In this document: positions 14,565 through 23,900 of the stretch, one piece after another
How positions within the stretch are numbered: the first letter of the stretch is position 1
How the letters are laid out: each line of letters begins with the position of its first letter
Assembly: GCA_964631275.1 (NCBI GenBank)
Contig: CAZVWQ010000015.1
Coordinates: 1-35,543, forward strand
Source of the DNA: CAZVWQ01 sp964631275
GTDB taxonomy: Bacteria > Patescibacteriota > JACMRA01
DNA: 35,543 bases
Direction of reading: 5' to 3'
Program-made: the position numbers and the translations under genes
The notes under the pieces: model-generated
Database searches by the model: none
What the model was told of the DNA's origin: nothing
What the model saw: the letters and a program-made list of their open reading frames with translations, nothing else

Positions 14565-15002
14565 CTAGTTTTCTAACAGTTTCCAGAACTGAGAGGGTTT
14601 GAAAATTTCTGTTTGCTCAAAGTTCTGTAAATCAAGTAGATCTTTGTCCCCAGTGATTAGATAATCAGCCTGAATAGCTTTGGCTAATTCCAAGAATTTA
14701 TTATCTTTTAGATCTCGACAAATTTTTACTTGAGCTTTGGTTTTAGCTATTTTTGATATTGCAATCAAATTTTTTAGAAATTCTTCTTTTTGCTCCTTGG
14801 ATATTTGATTTTTGGTTTTTTTATCAAACCTTGAGCTAAATATACATTCTTGTATTTCCTGGTATATATCATTAGAAAGATAAACCCAGATAATTTCTGA
14901 TTGATAGCAATAACCAAGAAACTCTAAAGTAAGATTATCAAACCCTAAAGCAGAAATATAAATGTTAGTATCCAGGATTAATTTTAGTTTTTTATTATTC
15001 AT
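14565..15002 (-). CDS. PIN-domain toxin (COG1569-like)
   Basis: A 145-residue PIN protein of the same type as the one at 11965-12384: LKLILDTNIYISALGF, KICRDLKDNKFLELAKAI and ADYLITGDKDLLDL, with a matching end EIFKPSQFW. The acidic residues of the site are all present. It overlaps the antitoxin gene by 8 bp. The downstream permease has been reduced to its ends, yet the toxin-antitoxin pair is intact. Confidence 0.83.
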   Translation of the reverse strand: MNNKKLKLILDTNIYISALGFDNLTLEFLGYCYQSEIIWVYLSNDIYQEIQECIFSSRFDKKTKNQISKEQKEEFLKNLIAISKIAKTKAQVKICRDLKDNKFLELAKAIQADYLITGDKDLLDLQNFEQTEIFKPSQFWKLLEN

Positions 15003-15279
15003 TTGCCCTAGCTAAACCATTCTTTTCTATAATCTCAAAAATCTCATCCTCGCTCATTGCTGGTAAGTTTTTATCTTTAACGTTTTTCTTTAGCCAAGCT
15101 AGCATTTTTTGTTTGTTACTCTTCTGGATATGCTTACCTAGAATGAATCTGATAGCATCTAAAGGTGTAAAAAAAGGATTCTCGCTAATGATCTCGTCTA
15201 TTAGTTGTTGGGTTTTATCATCAATTGGTAGACGCAAATATTTCTTACCAGTTTTTGTTTTGGATGTTATCTTAGACAT
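14995..15279 (-). CDS. Antitoxin of COG1569-type PIN toxin
   Basis: A 94-residue protein. GKKYLRLPIDDKTQQLIDEI then FFTPLDAIRFILGKHI has the short-strand plus two-helix layout of ribbon-helix-helix antitoxins, and an acidic end (MSEDEIFEIIEKNGLARANE) would contact the toxin. It lies just downstream of a promoter whose -35 comes from an orphan permease tail repeat. Assignment rests on pattern and position, not on a recognised family name. Confidence 0.68.
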   Translation of the reverse strand: MSKITSKTKTGKKYLRLPIDDKTQQLIDEIISENPFFTPLDAIRFILGKHIQKSNKQKMLAWLKKNVKDKNLPAMSEDEIFEIIEKNGLARANE

Positions 15280-15301
15280 AAAGATAATGTTTTATACTCA
15301 A

Positions 15302-15330
15302 AGTATCTATTTTTGGTATACTTTTGTCAA
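15302..15330 (-). promoter_or_regulatory. Toxin-antitoxin promoter using a tail-repeat -35
   Basis: The minus strand has TTGACA (15325-15330), 17 bp, then GATACT (15302-15307). The TGA inside TTGACA is the stop codon of tail repeat copy 7 (15327-15329). The same overlap occurs at 3960-3965. Confidence 0.6.
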
Positions 15331-15362
15331 AGCCCCAGACTCTCATTCCGTTTCAGCCCCAG
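15327..15362 (-). repeat. Permease tail repeat, copy 7 (short orphan)
   Basis: Only the last ten codons and stop remain (GLKRNESLGL then TGA). Upstream (15363-15517) no permease sequence and no gene is visible, so this is the eroded edge of the array. Confidence 0.75.
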
Positions 15363-15517
15363 TTTTTTAACATTATCAATCAAATTGTTAAACACCCAAA
15401 TACTTTTTCTTGACACAATTCTAGCCTTGATTTACATCCAAGCTTAACTATGATTTTAGAATAAAATTCCAAGAATGATTTTTATAAAATGTAGTTTTTT
15501 GGCTAAAATGTCAAAAT

Positions 15518-16546
15518 TTAGATCTCTTTTATTACTTCAAATTTTTGGGAATTGTTAATTAATCCGTTTGGAGTTCCGCACAGAGTTAGCCCATATATTT
15601 GAACATTTAAAGCATCTTGCTGTGCTGATTTGTCCAATATTTTTTGGGCTACGAAGTTTAGAGTGGCACCACTTCCTGTAAAATCATCAATTAATAATAT
15701 CTTTTTATAATTATGAAATTTTGGAACTACAAATGTAGATTGACTATTTATAATTCTTTCTTGTGGACTGGAGAGAGTTTTTTGGGGAACCAAAATAGGG
15801 GTTTGAATTTTTATAATTTCTATTACAGGTAAATTTAGATCCAAAAACCTTTCTAATTCTTTTTGAATTTGAATCTTTCTTGGGACAGTAGGTGGAATAA
15901 AGGCGACAGCTTGAATATCAAAAAAATTAATAATCTTATCCACTTGTAAATTAACTTTTAGATCGTCAAATATTTGATACATCATTTTACGGTTTTCATT
16001 TAGCTTGCTATAGAAAAGATAGGTGTATGCTTTGGTTTTGCCAAATATTTCTAAAGCCGAAAACTCTAAATAAAATAATTTTGCTAAAAAAACTTGATTT
16101 TTGTAAGTATTGTTTAATTTGGAAGTGGCATCAATAATGCCTTGAGAATTTTTATAAAATTCGTATTTAGTATAAATTTGATTAAACTTTTGGGAGTATT
16201 CTGTGATATCAAAACCTCTTTGCCCACACCAATAAATAAATGCCTGATATCCAAAAAGCTCTGTTCCATCAGGAAGAATTTGAATAAATTTATCATTGAT
16301 TAGACTATCAAAATTAGGCTCATCATAGCTTGATAGAGTAGCTGTGAGAAAATTATTTACAAATAGTTGGTAATATACTTTGGGTGGTTTTCCGATTTTT
16401 TGGATCTTTTTAGTTTCTACTAGTTTTTTTAGCTGTCTGTGAATGGCTTGAGGCGAGTGGCCGAGATAAATAACCAAATCTTGCACAGTTATTTGCTTTC
16501 TTTGTTTTATAAAATCAAGAATTTTATGAGAAGTATCGGTTTTCAT
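15518..16546 (-). CDS. Winged-helix / phosphoribosyltransferase-domain regulator
   Basis: A 342-residue cytoplasmic protein. Residues 1-60 form a winged helix-turn-helix (KILDFIKQRKQITVQDLVIY then SPQAIHRQLKKLVE). The C-terminal 150 or so residues contain a type I phosphoribosyltransferase signature, ILLIDDFTGSGATLNFVAQK, near 285-304. This layout suggests a transcription factor that senses a nucleotide or PRPP-type ligand, or a ComF-like protein with a DNA-binding head; the ligand is unknown. The middle (60-200) is not recognised. An inverted repeat over its own promoter suggests autoregulation. It is not obviously part of the permease modules but sits inside the array. Confidence 0.75.
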   Translation of the reverse strand: MKTDTSHKILDFIKQRKQITVQDLVIYLGHSPQAIHRQLKKLVETKKIQKIGKPPKVYYQLFVNNFLTATLSSYDEPNFDSLINDKFIQILPDGTELFGYQAFIYWCGQRGFDITEYSQKFNQIYTKYEFYKNSQGIIDATSKLNNTYKNQVFLAKLFYLEFSALEIFGKTKAYTYLFYSKLNENRKMMYQIFDDLKVNLQVDKIINFFDIQAVAFIPPTVPRKIQIQKELERFLDLNLPVIEIIKIQTPILVPQKTLSSPQERIINSQSTFVVPKFHNYKKILLIDDFTGSGATLNFVAQKILDKSAQQDALNVQIYGLTLCGTPNGLINNSQKFEVIKEI

Positions 16547-16560
16547 TTTTATATGAAATT

Positions 16561-16596
16561 ATAATTTAGTATAAACCATAAATTATAAATTGTCAA
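16561..16596 (-). promoter_or_regulatory. Promoter and likely operator of the winged-helix regulator
   Basis: The minus strand has TTGACA (16591-16596), 17 bp, then TATACT (16568-16573). Perfect 8-bp inverted arms ATAATTTA (16561-16568) and TAAATTAT (16579-16586), 10 bp apart, cover the -10 and spacer. This is a plausible autoregulatory site. Confidence 0.6.
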
Positions 16597-16858
16597 GAAT
16601 AATATGTAATTAAAGCCTCTAATAGCGAAACCTTTTTATTATCCACAAATATTTTAAAAAAGATGATTAAAAAGTCTCTTTCAAAGGGTTTGGGTATAAA
16701 CACTACATTATAAAAAATTCCTTGTCTGGGATTTAGGGTATAAACAAATAGCTTCGCTATTTAGATTCAAAACCTTAACCAAAACATAATAAAAAAATAA
16801 AATAAACAAATAAACAAGCCTAATAGATAAAAAATGTATCGGTAAAATTAAGATTGGC

Positions 16859-16918
16859 AATTACCAAAAATTTATAATTTACCCCAAGTAGTTTTTCCAA
16901 AAAGGTTGAGGTATAGGT
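16859..16918 (-). pseudogene. Eroded 5' end of a permease gene
   Basis: Twenty minus-strand codons read TYTSTFLEKLLGVNYKFLVI, a decayed version of the constant permease start (TYTPTLMEKLLGRNYKWWY). An upstream stop removes any start codon in this frame, and the frame ends soon after in a stop at 16820. It lies directly after the PIN toxin gene ending at 16935, so this was once another toxin-antitoxin-permease module. The rest of 16600-16860 shows no gene, only two GGGTATAA motifs. Confidence 0.6.
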
Positions 16919-16934
16919 TTTTTTAAAAAGTTAT

Positions 16935-17324
16935 TCATAACATCAAAATATTACATACATTCCCATAATTATTTTGCATTTTTTTATCCAAAGTCCATAG
17001 TTGATCACAGTCAATTTCTAAACAACTTGCGACTTGTAAAGCATCTTCAAAATCTTTAGTATATATGTTATAAGCAGTTGCAATTATCGTAGAATCAAAG
17101 TCAATTAATCCGAATTGATCAAAAAAAATCTTATTAGCCAGTATATCTTTTTTCTCTTTTTCCAAAAAATAATTACAAATATGCAAACTTATATTGGAAA
17201 TGTATAAATTACCTATTTTATCAACCAAAAATTCCAAACATTTTTCTGACTTATCTCTTGAAAAAAGAATTTCCATCAAGATATTGGTATCCAAAAATAT
17301 TTTCTTAACTATCATGTTTTTCAC
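16935..17324 (-). CDS. PIN-domain toxin
   Basis: A 129-residue PIN protein. IFLDTNILMEILFSRD carries the first Asp, DFEDALQVASCLE the central acidic pair and LWTLDKKMQNNYG the last. Predicted ribonuclease. The gene overlaps the antitoxin reading frame by 20 bp; a Met four residues in (MIVKKIFLDTN) would shorten the overlap. Its permease partner downstream is only a remnant. Confidence 0.8.
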   Translation of the reverse strand: MKNMIVKKIFLDTNILMEILFSRDKSEKCLEFLVDKIGNLYISNISLHICNYFLEKEKKDILANKIFFDQFGLIDFDSTIIATAYNIYTKDFEDALQVASCLEIDCDQLWTLDKKMQNNYGNVCNILML

Positions 17325-17622
17325 CTAACATTTTATGATAACTTTCTTTATAAGAATTTTTATAATCATTTTTGGGGCTTAATTTTCCATTTTGTTGTTG
17401 TATATCTTTAATAGTTTTTAAAAAATCACTTTTGTTAGTCTGTTTTTTAACTTTACTTCCACGAGCAATCAAAACCTTAATAATTTCAGCTGTGCTTAAT
17501 AAAAAGAGGTCTTTTTGAGCTTCATCTATTATTTCTTGTAATTTTTCATCTATAGTTATTCTTACAAAATTAGTTTTTCGTAGTTTTTTCTTTGGTTTTA
17601 CTTTGGTTTGATTATCTTGCAT
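17305..17622 (-). CDS. Antitoxin of PIN toxin
   Basis: A 105-residue, Lys-rich protein. NFVRITIDEKLQEIIDEAQK and LLSTAEIIKVLIARG match the layout of the antitoxin at 12381-12656, so the two share ancestry, whereas their PIN toxins differ in type. The C-terminal part (LSPKNDYKNSYKESYHKMLG) overlaps the toxin start. It is the first gene of the minus-strand array. Confidence 0.72.
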   Translation of the reverse strand: MQDNQTKVKPKKKLRKTNFVRITIDEKLQEIIDEAQKDLFLLSTAEIIKVLIARGSKVKKQTNKSDFLKTIKDIQQQNGKLSPKNDYKNSYKESYHKMLGEKHDS

Positions 17623-17642
17623 ACTAATTAGTTAGTGTCTTA

Positions 17643-17671
17643 AAAATACATTAGCTAATTAATTCTGTCAA
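17643..17671 (-). promoter_or_regulatory. Toxin-antitoxin promoter at the array head
   Basis: The minus strand has TTGACA (17666-17671), 17 bp, then TATTTT (17643-17648), about 20 bases before the ATG at 17622. Short palindromes (TTAGCTAA, CTAATTAG) nearby could be operator half-sites. Confidence 0.5.
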
Positions 17672-17712
17672 ATATTTTTTGTAATACAACACAAGTATAT
17701 TTTTAGTTCCAT

Positions 17713-17783
17713 CCCACTCTTAGGATAACCAAATCCTTTGTAGCTGATTTTAAAAAAATCTAAAACCTTAGATTAAGAGTAGG
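17713..17783. repeat. Long inverted repeat between divergent genes
   Basis: Arms CCCACTCTTA (17713-17722) and TAAGAGTAGG (17774-17783) pair with 9 of 10 matches around a loop of about 50 bases. It may be a terminator-like or regulatory RNA structure in the divergent gap 17623-17959. No protein-coding frame is visible there. Confidence 0.35.
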
Positions 17784-17915
17784 TCTAAATTACAATTTTT
17801 GAAATAACTAAAACTTAAAAATGTTTGTTTTAAAAAACAAGTAAGTAAATGGGTTATACAAAGGTCTATATATTTTGACTTCGTATAAAAAAATATTTTG
17901 TGATATTAATACGCC

Positions 17916-17944
17916 TTTACAAGATTAATAAATCGAGTTATAAT
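17916..17944 (+). promoter_or_regulatory. Promoter of the giant surface-protein gene
   Basis: TTTACA (17916-17921), 17 bp, then a perfect TATAAT (17939-17944). Transcription would start near 17951, 9 bases before the ATG at 17960. This rules out in-frame starts upstream of 17951 for this transcript. Confidence 0.7.
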
Positions 17945-17959
17945 ACAGTATTTATAAAA

Positions 17960-20900
17960 ATGTTGCAAAAACAAAAACAAAAACTTGATATATTCAAGCA
18001 AAATTTAAGAGAAAATTGGCAAAGATTGTCGCTTTTTTTAGTTCTAATAGTTATTGCTATTGGAGCTAGCTTTAGTTTGCTTAATTTTGTTCAAAGAAAC
18101 ACCGCTAAAGCTGCTAGTCCAATCGTATCTTCAGTTAGTCCAAGTTCGGGTTTTGTAGGTGGTGGTACATCAGTAACTATCACTGGGGAAAATTTTCAAA
18201 ATACCTTTAATGGATATGGATGTTATGATTATGGGAGCGGAGATTATGGAAACTCTATTACTTCCTGCCCTATTGAAGTTTATTTTGGAAATAATCAGTG
18301 TCAAAGCGTTGTCTATATCTCTTCTACACAACTTACCTGTGTTACTCCAGCAGTCAGTCAAGGAGGCTACGTAAATGTTACTGTCACTAATCCAAATACC
18401 TTGAGTGGAACTTTAACTGATGGTTTTAGATATTTCGAACTAACCTTGGATTCGATTAGCCCTAATACTGGATCAATTTATGGAGGTAATCAATTAACAG
18501 TTGATGCTAGCGGTTTTGGTTCTACTTATGGAATAAAAACCACTGTCGACTACACCTCAGGCAACGACACAAACACAAAGTTTCTACTTCAACCAAGCTC
18601 GTCACCAGCTACAGAGTTTAGTGACAGCTCTGGAAATAATAAAGAGATTAGACTAAATGGTCAGGTTCGTCACGATACTTCTACCGCTCAGTATGGAGCT
18701 AGCAGTATTAAGTTTGATGGAAGTGGAGACTATATAGAAACTCCAGATTCTCCCGACTGGGACGTAGGTAGTGGAGACTTTACAATCGATGTCTGGGTCA
18801 GAACTGATACTACTTCGGGAGCTGCGGATATTATTAGTCAAAGAGATGCTGTAGGACCTTTCTTAATTTATAGAAGTGGGGCTAGTTATCTATTCTATGC
18901 ATCTACTAATAACTCTTCTTGGGATGTGGCTAATGGTCAATCCTTAGGTACGGCTCAAGTAGGAGTATGGACACATCTGGCTGTAAGCAGGCAAGGAAAT
19001 ACTTTTAGATTATTCAAAGATGGAACTCAGACAGCTACTTTTAACTCTTCAGCGGTTTTGAAAAATGATAGCTCTAGTTTACAAATAGGAAGAACTTCTA
19101 ACAACAGTAATTTTTTCTCTGGCAACCTCGATAACATCCGAGTCACCAAAGGACAGGCTTTGTTTACCTCAAACTTTTCTACCTCTTCGCTTAATTATAC
19201 TCCTACAGCTAATACCAAACTTCTTATCCAATCAGATGTTTCAGATACAAGCTCTCTAACTAATGTAGTAGATGAAAGTAACGGAGCAGATGCTAATGGT
19301 GATAAGGTTTTGGGAGATAATCACACTCTTACTTACAATGGAGGGGTAATTAATACTACTTCTGACGCTGCTATCAGTCAAACTGTGGGTGCTAGTAACG
19401 ATTCTAGTCTTTATTTTGATGGAAGTGGAGACTATATTTCTGCTCCTTTTTCTGAAGACTTTAATTTTGGTTCTGAAGATTTCACCGTAGATTTTTGGAT
19501 GAATCTAGATTCTACGGCTAACTACCAAGGAGCTATTAACTTTGGAGAAAACAATGGTTGGAATATATTCTTTGGTGGAAGTTATGTCTATTTTTATGGA
19601 GACCTAGGTAGTTTACATACTACAGCTAATTATACCAACACTGACGAATGGGGTCACTTTGCTTTTGTACGTTCAGGGAATAGTTTTAAATGGTATAAAA
19701 ACGGTGCTGAGATTTATTCAACTACAGTTACAGCTTCTATAAATGCTCCTGCTGGTAGTGATCTAAGAATTGGTTATTCTTCTACTTATGGTCATCTCAA
19801 TGGCCACCTAGACAACATCCGTATCTCCAAAGGCATAGCTCGCTGGACACAAGAATTTGAACCAAAAAGAGATAATTATGGAAATACTTTAACAGATGAA
19901 AAAATTAAATTAGCTGTAGACACACAAAAGTTAATAACTGAATCAAAATTAGAATCAGATTGTAGAGATTTAAGAGTAGTAGACAGTGGTCAAAATGAAT
20001 TACCTTACTGGATAGAAGATAATACTTGTAATACTGCTGAAACTAAAATATGGTTTGAAGCTGCTAACATAAACCCTGGAGAAAATACTTTTTATATAAC
20101 TTATGGAAACTCTCTACTAACTGATAACCAAGATCCAACTCTAAATCCATACAATGATTCTCTTACCAATACCAATACCAAACTCTTTGTCCAATCAAAT
20201 ACTACCAATGGTTCTACTACCTTTGCAGATTCTTCTATTAACAACAAATCTCCACAACTAGTTAATCAATCAATTCACTCTACAGACCAAAAAGTATTTG
20301 GAACTAGTTCTATTTTCTTTGATGGATCTAACGACTATATCAGATGGGATGATCATCCTGATTGGGATTTTGGCTCGCAAGATTTTACCGTAGATCTGTG
20401 GGCTTATCATACAGCACTATCTAACTATGAAACCCCAATTTCCTTTCATGACAATTCAGGATGGAATTTCTTTATGAATGATGATACTATCTATTGGTAT
20501 GGAGACAATGGTAATGATAAAACAGTTTATACCGAAAACTTTTTAAACAAGTGGGTTCATTACGCTGTTACTAGAAAAGATGGAACTATTAGAATCTTTC
20601 AAAACGGACATCTCTTAAAAGAATTTCCAGACAATAATCAATTCATGGATGGAGCTTCTTTTCTATATCTTGGTTATGGAAACAATGGTTACTTCAACGG
20701 CTATCTTGATCAAGTCAGAGTAACCAAGGGTGAAGCCTTGTGGGAGGGTGATTTTGAGGCACCGCTACAAAACAGAAATGAGTTGAAGATTGGGTATGAG
20801 GTGGAGGTAGGATTGAGTTTAGCTATCAATAACAATCTCTGCAGTGATATTCAGATTATAGTTACAGACCAGTTTAGTTGTACAACAAACAGAAATGACA

Positions 20901-23900
20901 CAGCTGGAACTTATGATGTGGTTTTAACTGATATCGCAGGTAATAGTCTAACTTTAAATGACGCTTATACTTATGAAGATACAGAGATCACTGCAGTTAC
21001 CAACAACGAAGGGTCTGTGGGTGGTGGAGATAATGTAAATATCGCTGGATCTAATTTTGATAATAATTATTACTTACCAGTAACTACTGACTACACCTCA
21101 GGCAACGACACAAACACAAAGTTTCTACTTCAACCAAGCTCGTCACCAGCTACAGAGTTTAGTGACAGCTCTGGAAATAATAAAGAGATTAGACTAAATG
21201 GTCAGGTTCGTCACGATACTTCTACCGCTCAGTATGGAGCTAGCAGTATTAAGTTTGATGGAAGTGGAGACTATATAGAAACTCCAGATTCTCCCGACTG
21301 GGACGTAGGTAGTGGAGACTTTACAATCGATGTCTGGGTCAGAACTGATACTACTTCGGGAGCTGCGGATATTATTAGTCAAAGAGATGCTGTAGGACCT
21401 TTCTTAATTTATAGAAGTGGGGCTAGTTATCTATTCTATGCATCTACTAATAACTCTTCTTGGGATGTGGCTAATGGTCAATCCTTAGGTACGGCTCAAG
21501 TAGGAGTATGGACACATCTGGCTGTAAGCAGGCAAGGAAATACTTTTAGATTATTCAAAGATGGAACTCAGACAGCTACTTTTAACTCTTCAGCGGTTTT
21601 GAAAAATGATAGCTCTAGTTTACAAATAGGAAGAACTTCTAACAACAGTAATTTTTTCTCTGGCAACCTCGATAACATCCGAGTCACCAAAGGACAGGCT
21701 TTGTTTACCTCAAACTTTTCTACCTCTTCGCTTAATTATACTCCTACAGCTAATACCAAACTTCTTATCCAATCAGATGTTTCAGATACAAGCTCTCTAA
21801 CTAATGTAGTAGATGAAAGTAACGGAGCAGATGCTAATGGTGATAAGGTTTTGGGAGATAATCACACTCTTACTTACAATGGAGGGGTAATTAATACTAC
21901 TTCTGACGCTGCTATCAGTCAAACTGTGGGTGCTAGTAACGATTCTAGTCTTTATTTTGATGGAAGTGGAGACTATATTTCTGCTCCTTTTTCTGAAGAC
22001 TTTAATTTTGGTTCTGAAGATTTCACCGTAGATTTTTGGATGAATCTAGATTCTACGGCTAACTACCAAGGAGCTATTAACTTTGGAGAAAACAATGGTT
22101 GGAATATATTCTTTGGTGGAAGTTATGTCTATTTTTATGGAGACCTAGGTAGTTTACATACTACAGCTAATTATACCAACACTGACGAATGGGGTCACTT
22201 TGCTTTTGTACGTTCAGGGAATAGTTTTAAATGGTATAAAAACGGTGCTGAGATTTATTCAACTACAGTTACAGCTTCTATAAATGCTCCTGCTGGTAGT
22301 GATCTAAGAATTGGTTATTCTTCTACTTATGGTCATCTCAATGGCCACCTAGACAACATCCGTATCTCCAAAGGCATAGCTCGCTGGACACAAGAATTTG
22401 AACCAAAAAGAGATAATTATGGAAATACTTTAACAGATGAAAAAATTAAATTAGCTGTAGACACACAAAAGTTAATAACTGAATCAAAATTAGAATCAGA
22501 TTGTAGAGATTTAAGAGTAGTAGACAGTGGTCAAAATGAATTACCTTACTGGATAGAAGATAATACTTGTAATACTGCTGAAACTAAAATATGGTTTGAA
22601 GCTGCTAACATAAACCCTGGAGAAAATACTTTTTATATAACTTATGGAAACTCTCTACTAACTGATAACCAAGATCCAACTCTAAATCCATACAATGATT
22701 CTCTTACCAATACCAATACCAAACTCTTTGTCCAATCAAATACTACCAATGGTTCTACTACCTTTGCAGATTCTTCTATTAACAACAAATCTCCACAACT
22801 AGTTAATCAATCAATTCACTCTACAGACCAAAAAGTATTTGGAACTAGTTCTATTTTCTTTGATGGATCTAACGACTATATCAGATGGGATGATCATCCT
22901 GATTGGGATTTTGGCTCGCAAGATTTTACCGTAGATCTGTGGGCTTATCATACAGCACTATCTAACTATGAAACCCCAATTTCCTTTCATGACAATTCAG
23001 GATGGAATTTCTTTATGAATGATGATACTATCTATTGGTATGGAGACAATGGTAATGATAAAACAGTTTATACCGAAAACTTTTTAAACAAGTGGGTTCA
23101 TTACGCTGTTACTAGAAAAGATGGAACTATTAGAATCTTTCAAAACGGACATCTCTTAAAAGAATTTCCAGACAATAATCAATTCATGGATGGAGCTTCT
23201 TTTCTATATCTTGGTTATGGAAACAATGGTTACTTCAACGGCTATCTTGATCAAGTCAGAGTAACCAAGGGTGAAGCCTTGTGGGAGGGTGATTTTGAGG
23301 CGCCGCTTAAGAGTAGGGGTGATATAGAGATTAAATACGGTATTGAGTCGAATCCTTTTGATATTTTATTTGATCAAAGTAAATGTGAAAATACTTCTAT
23401 TACGAACTCTACTACTATTAATTGTACGACTCCTAGTCATGCATCTGGGTTTGTGGATGTTACTTTAGATAGGTTTTTGGGTCTGGATAAAGTAGTTACC
23501 AATGGATTTGAATATTTAGGCCTGGATATTGCTACCATTAATCCAAATCAAGGCCCACAAGGTGGAGGAACTACAGTTACAGTTACAGGCCAAAGCTTTG
23601 ATCAGACGTATAGACAAAAATCCACAGTAACTTATGACGATGGAAATGATTCTGACACAGTGCTGCTTCTAAATTCGGATACTACAGATGGTTCGACTAC
23701 CTTTACTGATGATTCAGATGGGGGTAATGGAGGGAGTGGCCATACACTTAATGCTAATAATCAAATACAACATTCTACTAGTGAAAGCAGGTTTGGAGAG
23801 TCTAGTATTTATTTTGATAACGCTGATGATTATATTCAAATACCCAACAGTAACGACTTTAATTTATCTGGTGACTTTACTTTAGATGCTTGGATATATT

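Noticed and set aside
2482..15362. Integron-like cassette array with attC sites
   Set aside because: There is no integrase, and the repeats are gene ends that encode a shared peptide; they do not have the paired core sites of attC.
16744..16761. AAATAGC/GCTATTT hairpin as a terminator
   Set aside because: A short AT-rich stem with a 3-base loop and no following T-run; no gene end nearby in either direction.
1654..17622. CRISPR array or Cas genes among the repeats and PIN proteins
   Set aside because: The repeats are hundreds of bases apart, irregularly spaced and coding; the nucleases are PIN toxins paired with antitoxins.
17900..17959. In-frame ATG at 17900 as the start of the giant protein
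   Set aside because: A near-consensus promoter (17916-17944) lies downstream of it and the signal/anchor helix is better placed from the ATG at 17960.
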